A DNA stretch of 64,000 nucleotides from Saccopteryx bilineata (Eukaryota; Chordata; Mammalia; Chiroptera; Emballonuridae). Position numbers and translations under genes: made by a program. The DNA lies in assembly GCF_036850765.1 (NCBI RefSeq), contig NC_089501.1, positions 17,708,997-17,772,996 on the forward strand. Direction: 5' to 3'. The notes below the pieces were generated by a model. It ran no database searches, was not told the DNA's origin, and saw nothing but the letters and a program-made list of their open reading frames with translations. Positions 52,371 to 63,542 of the stretch are shown piece after piece. Every line of letters begins with the position of its first letter. Position 1 is the first letter of the stretch.

Positions 52371-52534
52371 TCAATGTCTAATATATTTTCTTTAAAAAAT
52401 ATAAATACATTTAAAGTATAAAATATTCATAATCTATTGGTATTATTACTTATCAAGTTTTGTTTTTTTCCAAAAATTACTTTACAATGACCATCTATTT
52501 ATCCTGCAATAAAAAACTGGTACTTTTAATATTT

Positions 52535-52712
52535 TAATTGATTGATTTTAGAGAGAGAGGAATAGAGAGAGAGAGAGAAACATCAATTTGTTGTTCCACT
52601 TATTTATCATTCATTGGCTGATTCTTGTATGAACCCTGACCAGGAATCAAACCCACAACAACCTTTGTGTAATGGCAGCATTCTCTAACCAATGGAGCTA
52701 CCCAGCCAGGAA
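52535..52712 (-). mobile_element. Older tRNA-derived SINE
   Basis: The minus strand starts CCTGGCTGGGTAGCTCC, a tRNA-like head. A (GA)n run and AATTGATTGATTTTAG mark the tail side. Confidence 0.78.
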
Positions 52713-52868
52713 AAAAGTGTTACTTTAAAATTTTACTTTTTATTTTGAAATAATTAAAACTTCAGAAAAGTCACAAGCATAGTACAATGAATTTGGATAG
52801 TCTTCTTGTCCCAATTCATTGTTTATACTTGTCGTGGCTCCTTATCATTTTTTTTCTGTGTGTATATA

Positions 52869-53725
52869 TGTAAGGCCAGGAGCCGCCATTGGGGCCATTC
52901 ACATGCAGGTTCCCATTGGATTCAGGCAGACGGTAAAGAAATGGTGGAGTTGGAGGATGGTGGGCCATTCTGTTTATTGGTGTCTCACCAAGACAGGCAA
53001 ACAACAAGAGAAGACAAGGGAAAAGCAGAAAACCAGCTTTTCCCATGAAAGAAAAGGGATCAGGGAGGCCCCTGCAATGGTGATAGCAGGAACTGAGAGA
53101 GCACAAGCTCCCGGACTGCCCCATTTTATAGTATCAAAATCAAAATCTTTAATCTAATATACAAACAAGGAAGTCTCTGATACAAAGTCATTTATCTGAG
53201 GCATAATGAGATTTCTCATGAGAGTGCACCACCCCACATCATGCAATCAGTCAAGGGTGTGGGGAAAAGCTTAGTCTTAAAACTAAGCCTTAGGCTATAA
53301 GCACCCTGCCTGCTTACAGCCTGTCCCCCACACCCAATGCAAACTATAAGCAAGCAAACATATATATCATATTTACAAACTCTTTTTTTTTTTTTTTACA
53401 GAGTCAGAGAGAGGGATAGATAGGGACAGACAGACAGGAACAGAGAGATCAGAAGCATCAATCATTAGTTTTTCGTTGTGTACTGCAACATCTTAGTTGT
53501 TCATTCATTGCTTTCTCATATGTGCCTTGACCTACAGCAGACCGAGTAACCTCTTGCTGGAGCCAGCGACCTTGGGTCCAAGCTGGTGAGCTTTTGCTCA
53601 AACCAGATGAGCCCGCACTCAAGTTGGCAACCTTGGGATCTCGAACCTGGGTCCTCGGCATCCCAGTCCAACGCTGTATCCACTGTGCCACTGCCTGGTC
53701 AGGCTACAAACTTATTTGACCAACA
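52869..53725 (-). repeat. Solo LTR, copy 1 (subtype A), with SINE insertion
   Basis: On the minus strand the LTR begins TGTTGGTCAAATAAG, has a TATAAAATGGGGCAG promoter-like box and an AATAAA-like CCAATAAACAG, and ends GGCCTTACA. The flanks ATATA/ATATA form a 5-bp duplication. A SINE at 53382-53704 splits it near its 5' end. It shares its whole length with copy 4. Confidence 0.85.
53382..53704 (-). mobile_element. Long tRNA-derived SINE (GCCTGACCAGG family) in LTR copy 1
   Basis: Minus-strand head GCCTGACCAGGCAGTGGCAC at the right end and poly-T at 53384-53398. ACAAACT occurs on both sides (about 53375 and 53705) as the duplication. Confidence 0.93.
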
Positions 53726-53882
53726 ATATATATGCATAGAACTTGTGAATGATTTTTTTCTGAAATATGTGACAGTAAGTTAACATTATGTTTCTGTACT
53801 ACACAATTATCAGTGTGCATTTTCTGTTAACAATAATATTTCTTACATAGCAACAGTATCACATTATATCTGAGAGTGTATA

Positions 53883-54572
53883 TGTAAAGCCAGTAGCCAC
53901 GGCCACCTGGCCCATGCATGTTCGCATTAGCATTAGATTCGGACAGACGGTAATAAAACAACGGAGCCAAGAACTGGTGGGCCATTACCTTTAATCCTAG
54001 CTTGCACCTGGCGGGCTAGTAAAAACACACACTGGGCTCCAAAACCCACTCACATTCAGTGCTAACAAAGCTACTGACTTATCTGAGTTTTCTGGAATCA
54101 AAGGTTTCTAGCTTACTACTAGCCTTATTCACCTCTGTTCCCCATCTCCTTCTCTCTGCACAAACTGTATAAACTGGCTTCTCCTTCAACACTCTGCCAT
54201 CTTGGCTGCTTCTTCTGGTCTCCTCCATGTGGCCTCTTCTGCTCTACTCTCTGCTCTCTCCTTTAATGCTAATCTCAGGAACTGAAAGAGAGCAAGCTCC
54301 CGGTCTGCCCCACTTTATAGTATAGAAATCAAAACTTTTAATCCAATATACAAACAAGGAAGTCTCTGATACAAAGTCATTTATCTGAGGCATAATGAGA
54401 TTCCTCAAGAGAGTGCACCATCCTATATCAAAAAGGGTGGGAATGGCTTAATCTTAAAACTAAGCCTTAGGCTATAAGAATCCTGCCTGCTTATAGCCTG
54501 TCTCCCCACATCCAATGCAAACTATACGCGAGCAAACATATATATCATTATTTACAAACTTATTTGACCAAC
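53883..54572 (-). repeat. Solo LTR, copy 2 (subtype B)
   Basis: Same ends as copy 1 (plus-strand TGTAAAGCCAG ... TTTGACCAAC). GTATA on both sides is a 5-bp duplication if the terminal A is lost at the right end. Between the shared flanks it carries a different central segment (about 53990-54280). Confidence 0.83.
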
Positions 54573-54573
54573 G

Positions 54574-54965
54574 TATAGTATTTGTATCATTTATAATCCT
54601 TGTGCTGTTAACCTTGATTACTCAGATAATATAATGTCTTCCAGGCCTTCCCCCTGTAAAGATACTATTTTCCCCTATTCTTTGGAGGAGAGTCAGTAAG
54701 TCTAACCCTCACTCAAGGAGAGAGGAGATTAACCTCTATTTCCTGGAAGGGAATATTGACATATATTTTGATTTTGTAATTCTTTGATAGGAAGGGTTTG
54801 TCCACTCCTTTATTTTTTTACTCATTCAATTATTTATCTATTTAATTATTTATTTCTATCAGTATACATTCATATATATTTATTTTATACTTTGGATTAT
54901 AAACTCATACTATGGTATTTATTGTATTGCCCAAATTATTGTGGCTTTGGCCAATGAGAGAACTA
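54574..54965. other. Intergenic, nothing certain
   Basis: AT-rich sequence between the solo LTR and the mariner-type element; it may continue the old L1M fragment. Confidence 0.35.
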
Positions 54966-55560
54966 CAGTGTGTCCGTAAAGTCAGGATGCACTTTTGACT
55001 GGTCACAGGAAAGTAACAAAAGACAATAGAAATGTGAAATCTGCACCAAATAAAAGGAAAACCCTCCCAGTTTCTGTAGGATGATGTGGCAGCATGTGCG
55101 CATGCGCAGATGATGACAACACCGTGTATACAGCGGAGCAGCCCACAGCCATGCCAGTCAAGATGTGGATGGTACAGAGGAAAGTTCAGTGTGTTCTGTG
55201 GCTCACTAAATTCGAATCCATGACCAAAGTGCAACGTGATTATCGGCACGTTTATAACGAAGTGCCATCACATAGGAATAACATTACTTGGTGGGATAAG
55301 CAGTTGAAGGAAACCAGCAGTTTGGTGGAGAAACCCTGTTCTGGTAGGCCATCACTCAGTGACGAGTCTGTAGAGGCTATATGGGATAGCTACCTAAGGA
55401 GCCCTAAAAAATCTGTGCGTGAGCCCACATCGAACTGCACTGAATAGGTATGAAACTGGGAGAGTTTTCCTTTTATTTGGTGCAGATTTCACATTTCTAT
55501 CATCTTTTGTTGCTTTCCTGTGACCGGTCAAAAGTGCACCATGACTTTACGAACACACTG
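54966..55560 (+). mobile_element. Mariner/Tc1-type DNA transposon, internally deleted
   Basis: 595 bp bounded by TA on both sides. The ends CAGTGTGTCCGTAAAGTCA and TGACTTTACGAACACACTG are part of a terminal inverted repeat of about 105 bp (54966-55072 against 55455-55560) that is roughly 90% matched by eye. Between the repeats is the start of a transposase gene. Confidence 0.9.
55094..55447 (+). pseudogene. Transposase N-terminal fragment (helix-turn-helix), still open
   Basis: An open frame of up to 117 codons; the likely family start is the Met at about 55154. It contains a helix-turn-helix region of the type found at the N-terminus of mariner-like transposases (VQCVLWLTKFESMTKVQRDY, then WWDKQLKETSSL and SGRPSLSDE). 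The frame ends where the right inverted repeat begins, so the DDE/D catalytic part is missing. It could bind its inverted repeats in principle but cannot catalyse transposition. Expression is not shown. Confidence 0.75.
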
Positions 55561-58500
55561 TATTAGATTGGCTCCCATGACACTTTGAGATACCTGCTTT
55601 CTTGTTTTATGAACATTTATTTACTATCTTATACTAAAAAGTACTCCAGGCTCATATTGCATTTTTCCTGTTCCAGTCCTAGGGAAGCCATTTCTCTTTT
55701 AATTGAGAATGGCATTAGAAACCAAGAACTGAGTGCAGGTATCCTGGGTGCTATTGAGGTATCATTGCTTCTACTAAACAATGTTAGGGAATATATGTAT
55801 GTATATTAGTCAATGTATACACATTCATCTATGCTCGTTTATCCACTACTCTCTGTCTGTCTATCTCTCTATCTATCTACCTACCTACTTATCAACTATA
55901 ACAGTAAACATGAGTTAGTACTGATGTCTCAACACTAATCTAGTATCACATGGTTCATTCCAGACTTCTTCACTTAATTGTATTTTCTTTCTCTGACAAT
56001 GAGAAACCTGCTTTCACAATCTAACATTAACTTGCCTATTTGTTTAACCCTAGTATAAACGTAATTTCAGAATTGTTAAACCAATGAGAAACAAATTTAC
56101 AAACTAGAATATAATGTTTATGCATGGTGCTTTTGTCTTTAGCCATACTATTTCTAATCAAAATATTGTTTTCCACAGTTTTTTAGGTCAGCTCCTCTTT
56201 TCCTACCTACTTCAGAGAAGTTATGTCATATATTTGTAATACAGTTAGATTAATTTGTCACTGTCTGAATTCAATAATCGAATTGTCCCAAATTTGGCCT
56301 GTGGTTAAGTTACCCTTTCGAGCTTGCTCTTATTCTTATATACCTTTAGCATTTTCTGAGTAAGTCTTTACTTTTTGGTAAGATTAATCAGAGCTCATAT
56401 TTAATTCTGCCTGCTTCAGCCCCAGAATCAGTCATTTCTTCCTGGAATTGTCCTGGAGCTATCTATCACTGCTTTAGGCTCTTTCAGTAAACAGATTTAA
56501 GAACACTGTATGTATCTATAAATGTAATGGGCTGTGTGTGTGTGTCTAATAGTTATTCTGAATTCAAAATCGTAAAGGGAGAACCACAAGAATAGTTGCT
56601 ATTGCTACAGTACTTAGAAGTGTAACACTATCTCCTTCACAAATATCTTTTTTATTGTTTCCAAGTTTAACATGTTTTCTCTACAGAACCACTATTCAGA
56701 AAGAATTGTCTTTCCAGTCCTTTTGTTTGCTTTCTTATTAACAGTTCTGAAACAATATTCTTATCTATATATTTTTTTATAAAAATAAAGTTATAACATT
56801 GTATGGAAATATGTATTCAGTAACAAAAATCTTACTTAGAAACAAAATATTAAAATATCTATAATTCAGAGAATATATATACACTAAATCACAATACATC
56901 TTTCTTTAAGCCTACTGGAAATTATAACTTAAGGAAAAATTATTACCCAAATAGATATTCCAATTTTAAAATGGTGGGGTTCAGACAATTTTGGTACCCT
57001 ATATCAATTTCAAATGACCTTACTGGTAACCTTCTTCCAAAACAGATACACTATTTGCAAATAACAAATAAATGATTTTGAAAAGGAGAAGAAAATTTTC
57101 TTATTTTTTTTTTTATCTCATAGAAATTTAAACTAGGCAATTGGTTACACTGAGTTCGAAAACCTCGTAAAATTCTGGAAGTGTTGCCTGGAGTAAATAT
57201 TTTCACGGTAAATTTGAAAACTGAAGACACATTTTAATATTACAACTCTATCATCTAAATATAGAATAAATATTTAAACCTTGCTTTTATTTAATAACTT
57301 ATATGATCAAATTATTGTGAAAATATAATTAAATTTCCACTACATCTTATAATGTGAAATGAAAACAATCATTGAAAAAGTTATAGTACTTTATTTTTGT
57401 CATTAACATTTAGGTTGGACACTAAACCTAACCTGAAAACTTGTATAAAAGCTGCTGACTCAGTAACTTTCTAGGGAATTTGAATAAAGTGAAAACTTGG
57501 GATGGATGTTAACATTGGTTTGTGATGATTATAGATTCAATAATGAAATTACACTACAACTGAATGCATATAGAAAAATTGATAAGATAGAGATAATTTT
57601 ATGAGATAATTTTGTTTTAAAAATATTTTTGAATATTTTTACTTTAACTATAATGCATCTGATTTGATGAGGGGGAAGATTCCTTAAATCGATTATGTGA
57701 AAATTTGCAATTGCTCTTTAGACTTTTCCATGATAGGTAATCATATCTAAGAAAAATGTATAATCTTACATTTTAAAAAATGCATCATCTCTGATCAAAT
57801 TATTTGCAGTCAATAAGCAAAATGTGTAGGATTTAAGATGTTAAATATTAGCTGTTTAAGTTATATTAGGTGTGTCCTTTATCAAACTGTTACAGTAAGC
57901 TGAAAGAAGGATGAATCAATGGCATAGTAAGACTATTCTCAGGTTTATCTGTTTTTATTTTAAGCAAAGATTATTATGTTCACTTAATTTTTTAGTTTTA
58001 CTTTAAGAAAAATAGTGAGGAAAAAGAATCTCTCAGCTTCTTTTATGAAATGTTGCAACTAAAACCAGCAATCATTTATATGCATAACCACCAAATCTAA
58101 ATACAATATGAATTACACATAGGAAGTAGAATTTACCCAGATGACATCTGGTTGTTTTTATAATATATGCAATCATATTATAGAACACTGTGGCTTCTAT
58201 AATTTAAGTCAGTTTAGAAAAACAAACTCCTGTCTCCATAATATAAGGAAATAAGAATAAATTTTTCATATAAGTTACCCTGTATTAACAAAGTTCACAG
58301 TCTGATTTACTTTCATCTTAAGTTAAATGATTCATTGCTGTATTTTCATGGGTTATTTTAATTCTCAGTAGTTTGTACACACAAAATAAATGTAGCATGT
58401 ATTTATATCTGTTTGGGTTTCCCAAAGCAAGATTTTGATACAAAGTATATTAAATTGGCTGAAGTTCATAACTAAAGAAAGAAATTGTATAATTGAATAT

Positions 58501-59380
58501 CAAACTTTTGCCACTTTCTAACTTGACAGGGGGTTTAGGTATTGAGACCTGTTGGGCTTCCTGAGCTTATCCACTAGGAACATTTCTCAATCTTATACTT
58601 TAACACCCTCAGTGCCATCTTGTTTGGCATTTCATTTTGCAATTTATATGATCATTTTATCTAACTTCAATTGTTCTTCCCAAGATTTTATTTCATTATC
58701 ATGATGAATTTTATTATCTTTAGGAAATTGAATATATAATAGCTTCTTAGACTAGATAGTTTTGTTTTTTCTTAAAGATTTCAATTACAGTTATCAGCTC
58801 TGCCTATGATGAACCATCCTTAGCTTTTTGGAAGCTTTTAAATGTAAAAATGCTATAGGCTGAGCAAGGTCTTTTCAGTTTTTCCACACATAACTAACTA
58901 TTTTATTAACACTTTCTTCTTAAAGTTTTTGCCTGATTCCCCCCACCCCCAAAGTTATAATTTGACTTTGAATTCTTCTTGGAATCTGTTCCTCTTAAGC
59001 ATTTTCATATATCTAGGTTCTGAGCTTTAAATATGGGTAGTTATTCTTTAGAAAATAGAAGGTGTGAAGTCAGAGGCTTTTTTGGAATAACTACCCAAGG
59101 TGGATGGTACATAGAGCAAATGGAGAGGAAAACACAATGGACTCCACAGTCAGCACAGGGCACTGCGGCTGACTTTTCCTGGGCACTCTGCACACCCCAC
59201 ATGCCCCCACTTGGCCCTGGCACAATTAACAACCCCAATGGTAACCTTGACCCTGCCACCCTACCAGCCTGGCCGTGGCCCTCTGAATTTACCACTCTGA
59301 TAGCTCTTTTTTTTAAAAACTATTCTTAGAAAATATCACATGATTTTCTTTTAGATTTGGGTATTGCATAAAATGACATC
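55561..59380. other. Intergenic, nothing recognised
   Basis: Long AT-rich region with a TCTA-type microsatellite at about 55850-55890 and a (GT)n at 56534-56545. No genes and no young SINEs, in contrast to both sides. Confidence 0.5.
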
Positions 59381-59429
59381 AATTTGTTTAATCCCTGTGC
59401 AAAAATTTGTAATGTTAGTATTGTAAAAT

Positions 59430-59730
59430 AATTCCCTCAGTCTCCTCCATCCCTTCTTTTCTTTGGTCTCTCATTCAGCATTTAAACATTCCCAAGTCTC
59501 TCCCATAAAAACACAAAACAAACAAAACAAAAAGTAAGACCTTTCACCTCAGGCTGTCTAGCAACAACCTGGTTCTCTTTTTTCTCCCCATTCACAGCCA
59601 AACTTCTTGAAACAGTCTCCTCTACGCTCTGTCTAAGCATGTCCCATGAGCTCTTCCACCCACTGAAATCCTGTTTCTGCTTCATGTTCAAGAGAAACCG
59701 TTCTCATGTAATCGTCAGTGACATAAATTT
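59430..59730 (+). repeat. L2/CR1-type LINE relic (reverse transcriptase part)
   Basis: ACAGCCAAACTTCTTGAAAC... encodes an AKLLE-type motif followed by a FHPLKS-type motif, matching the reverse transcriptase domain of CR1-like LINEs such as L2. It is too decayed for an open frame. Confidence 0.6.
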
Positions 59731-61920
59731 ATCATAACCAAGGCAGTTTTCTATCCTTTCTTTATCCTTGAGATGCATATGTCACTACTAACTCTCTTCT
59801 GCAAAAACACTTGGCAGTCTCAGTGGAATACAAAGACTAATGCATGCGTTCAAGATAAAATGAATCATGTTTTCCCCAGATCTGCGTGGCTGGAATTCTG
59901 TAGGTAGGAATGGTACCACTACCTACTTCATGGATGGATATAGTTTTAGTCATTAATTATTTATATTTGTTTTACTCTTTCACAATATGTAGATATATTG
60001 ATTTGGAGGATACAAGCATATCTTGTAGAGTAGAATGCAAAAGATAGTATATTTTTATTAATTAAATGAGAAAGAAAGTATTGTCCCCCCCCCATTCCAC
60101 TTGAGAGATTGGTGTATGACCAAAGATAAAGTTTATAAGATGAACCTGAAAAGAATGAGTGCTACTCCAAACACGAGCACATTATTGAAAGAAGACGGTC
60201 TCTAAGATGAAACTAGTAAAATCCACAACTACTCAGTAAGATTAGTACCTGTGGGAGTAACCAAAATGATGGTTAGAATATCTAACTGAAGACCTTGGAA
60301 ACATCCAAAACTTTTGTAAAGTGCTGAGTAAAATCTCACTGGAGTAAACTCAAGCCTAATCAAATGTAAAATGTATGGAAAGCTCAAACTGAAAAGAGAG
60401 ATTTAGCTAGAAAACAGAATACAAAATTGCAATGAATCAAAGAAATTGACATGCATATGATGAAAGTCTTGAGACAGGTATCTCATCCTTTTGGTGCAAA
60501 TGTAGGCTTGAAACTCCTGGGACCTAGTGCCATTAAATAATTCAATCACACCGCTGACTCTCCTTTTCCAGTTGACTATCCAATCATAAATTGACTTTCC
60601 ATGGAGACCAACCTATGTGAAAAGAATATAGCTATGCCACTTGTACTTACTAGTTCCAAAATATCAGTAAACATACACATACTTTGGCTTTCCAGTTATA
60701 CCCCAGTCTTTTTTGATTTAGATAATCCAAATCCAATTGAAGATTACTTCTCAATTTCAAGTTTATCTATAATTTCTAGAATCATAATCTAGAATAAAGT
60801 TTCATTAAACTAATGCTACCTCTTTGTAGGGAGAACAGTTTCACTTGAGAAATTGTTATATGTTTATATAATTGATCAAAGTTTAACTTGTGTTTAAACT
60901 CTAGAAACAAATATATTCAATTAACTTCCTTAATTCACTATTCCTTTGCAATTTCTATATCAGTACCTTTATGTGTAACGTATTGGTTTTAAACTTTAAG
61001 GTTTTCTTACTATATCACAGACTGATAATTATAGTTACACATTTAGCATTTATTACTCATAAGGAAACAGCCAGTACTTCTCCTCCTTCCCCACCAACCA
61101 TTGTAAATTACCAAGAGGATCTCATTCTATTCCTCCACTCACCATGAGTTATAGGGAGAGAATGAAGCCTAACCATATCTTTTCAGAATACAATCTTTGG
61201 TCTGATTCTAATATCTCGACTTTTCTGAGCATTTTATCGTGTATTTCTCATCACTGATCTTCCAAAGGAAGAAAATTGAGTTTAAAACTTTTTTCTTTTC
61301 AAACAGATTAACATTAAATAATGATTATTGTCAACAAAAACCATTCTTCTTTTTATTGATATAATCTCAATTCTCAACATACCTGTTAGTTTGCATTTAT
61401 TATTTTTCCTTTCCTAATTTTCCTCTCCAGTTTTAATTTAATTTTTTTCTATTTACCTTTTCTTTCAAGTGCTCTCCAATATTCAAATGAAAAATGATAT
61501 CTTGGTTGTTGAAGATGAGCTACCTGTACTGCTTTTTGATTTGTAAAGACAGTTTTGACCTTTATAAATTAAGAGATTAAATTGAGGACAATCACTGTGT
61601 GTGTCTTTAAATTTTCAATGACTTGCACATTATTTGAAACAAAGTGGGACCCAATGGTAAATATGTTTCAATCACAGACAAAACTCTTCAAAAAAGAAAG
61701 AAGAAATATACTTTCTAGGTATATTTGAAATGTATAATTATATGACTTAAAATGTGTTAAAAATAGACAATTGTATAAGAATGAACTCCAATACTAAGTA
61801 TATTTGTATTTTTTATTTTTCAATTCTTACATCTCACAATTAAAAAGTGGAGTGAGTGTTTGTGGCATTGTCCCATGAAGAGGAGGTTTATAAAATCCCT
61901 TGAAAGCCTGAAATTGTTGC
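59731..61920. other. Intergenic, nothing recognised
   Basis: AT-rich, no gene or nameable repeat. The GC-richer block 59125-59290 just before the L2 relic, with open frames on both strands, is also unassigned. Confidence 0.45.
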
Positions 61921-62613
61921 TGTAAAGCCAGAAGCCAGGGTGACCACCACAGCAGCCTGGCCCATTGGATTCGAACAGTCGGTAAAGAAACAACGGAGCC
62001 AAAAACTGATGGGCCAACATCTTTAATCCTAGCTTGCACCCAGCGGGCAAGTAAAAACACACACTGGGCTCCAAAACCCACTCACATTCAGTGCTCACAA
62101 AGCTACCGACTTATCCTAGAATCAAAGGTTTCTAGCTCACCAGACTTATTTATTCACCTCTGTTCCCCATCTCCTTCCTTCTCCCTGCATAAACTGCACA
62201 AACTGGCTTCTCACTCAACACTCTGCCATATTGGCTGCCTCTCCTGGCCTCCTCCACATGGCCTTTCTCTGCTCTCTGCTCTCCACTGTCTCCTCTAATG
62301 TTAATCTCAGGAACCAAGAGAACAAGCTCTCGTTCTGCCCCCATTTTATAGTGTAGATTCAAAACCTTTAATCCAATATACAAAATAGGGAAGTCTCTAA
62401 TACAAAGTCACTTCTCTGGGGCATGATGGGATTGTACCACCCCACAGCAAAAAGGGTGGGAAAGGCTTAATCCCAAAACCAAGCCCCAGACTACAAGGAT
62501 TCTGCCTGCCCACAGCCAGCCCCCAACACACATTAATATCACTGGGCAATGGCCTCCACGTGGGCAGCACCATCTTTAACAAAGTGAGCATAATATATTT
62601 TATCTGCCCAACA
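61921..62613 (-). repeat. Solo LTR, copy 3 (subtype B)
   Basis: 693 bp, plus-strand ends TGTAAAGCCAG and TGCCCAACA. GTTGC directly flanks both sides as a perfect 5-bp duplication. It carries the same central segment as copy 2. Confidence 0.92.
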
Positions 62614-62696
62614 GTTGCCATTTTCTATTTTTTATTGTGTTTGTACATTCACCTTCCTGTACTTTAGTAATTTCACATCTCTTCTTTTCTCCATCA

Positions 62697-63005
62697 AAAT
62701 TTTTTTTCAAGTGAGAGGAGGGGAGATAGAGAGATACACTCCTGCATATGCTTCGACCAGGATCCACCAGGCAACCCCCATCTGGGACAGATGTTGGAAT
62801 CAACTGAGCTATCTGCCCTAAGCCAACACTCAACCAACTGTCCAACCGAGCCACTGGCTACAAAAGGAGAAGAGGGAGAGAAGGGGGAGAGGGAGGAGAA
62901 GAGAAGCAGATAGTTGCTTCTCATGTGTGCCCTGGCTAGGGAACAAACCCAGGATTTCCATATGCCAGGCTGATGCTCTATCCCCTGAGCCAGCTGGCAA
63001 AGGCC
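62697..63005 (-). mobile_element. tRNA-derived SINE, VES-like, diverged
   Basis: The minus strand starts GGCCTTTGCCAGCTGGCTCAG and has a GCCAGGGCACACATGAGAAG-type body. A 100-base stretch of a second tRNA-like pattern (62780-62860) suggests a composite or dimeric copy. T-run at 62700-62707. Confidence 0.75.
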
Positions 63006-63006
63006 T

Positions 63007-63542
63007 TGTTGGGCAGATAAAATATATTATGCTCACTTGTTAAAGATGGCGCTGCCCACATGGAAGCCTGTTGCCCAGGCGATATTAATGTGTGTTGGAG
63101 GTGGGCTGTGGGCAGGCAGGATCCTTGTAGACTGGGGCTTGGTTTTAGGACTAAGCTTTTCCCACCCTTTTTGATGTGAGGTGGTGCAATCCCATCATGC
63201 CTCAGATAAATGATTTTGTATTAGAGACTTCCGTGTTTTGTATATTGGATTAAAGGTTTTGATATCGATACTATAAAGTGGGGCAGGCCAAGAGCTTGCT
63301 TTCTCTCAGTTCCTGCTATCACCATTGCACAGGCCTCCCTGATCCCTTGCCTTTCATGGGAAAAGCTGGTTTTCTGCTTTTCCCTTGTCTTCTCTTGTGG
63401 TTTGCCTGTCTTGGTGAGACACCAAGAAACAGAATGGTCCACCAGTTTTGGGCTCCATTGTTTCATTACCATCTGTCCAAATCCAATGAGAACCAGCATG
63501 GGCCAGGCGGCTGTGATGGTGGCCATGGATACTGGCTTTACA
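63007..63542 (+). repeat. 5' LTR, copy 4 (subtype A), plus strand
   Basis: Starts TGTTGGGCAGATAAAATA and ends GGCTTTACA. An ACTATAAAGTGGGGCAG promoter-like box lies at about 63270 and ACACCAAGAAACAG takes the place of the AATAAA-like motif of copy 1. It starts directly at the edge of the preceding SINE. No second LTR lies in the window, so it is taken as the 5' LTR of an element that continues past the end. Confidence 0.8.

Larger units (their letters stand above)
52730..53882 (-). mobile_element. Old L1M 3' fragment split by a solo LTR
   Basis: 52730-52868 and 53726-53882 look like consecutive pieces of an antisense L1M 3' end (CTGAAATATGTGACAGTAAG, TACACAATTATCAGTG). The continuation may run past the next LTR from 54573. 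The host identity is moderate; the interruption itself is clear. Confidence 0.5.

Noticed and set aside
52869..54572. Copies 1 and 2 as the two LTRs of one small provirus
   Set aside because: They are of different subtypes, have separate 5-bp duplications, and the 157 bp between them has no primer site or polypurine tract.
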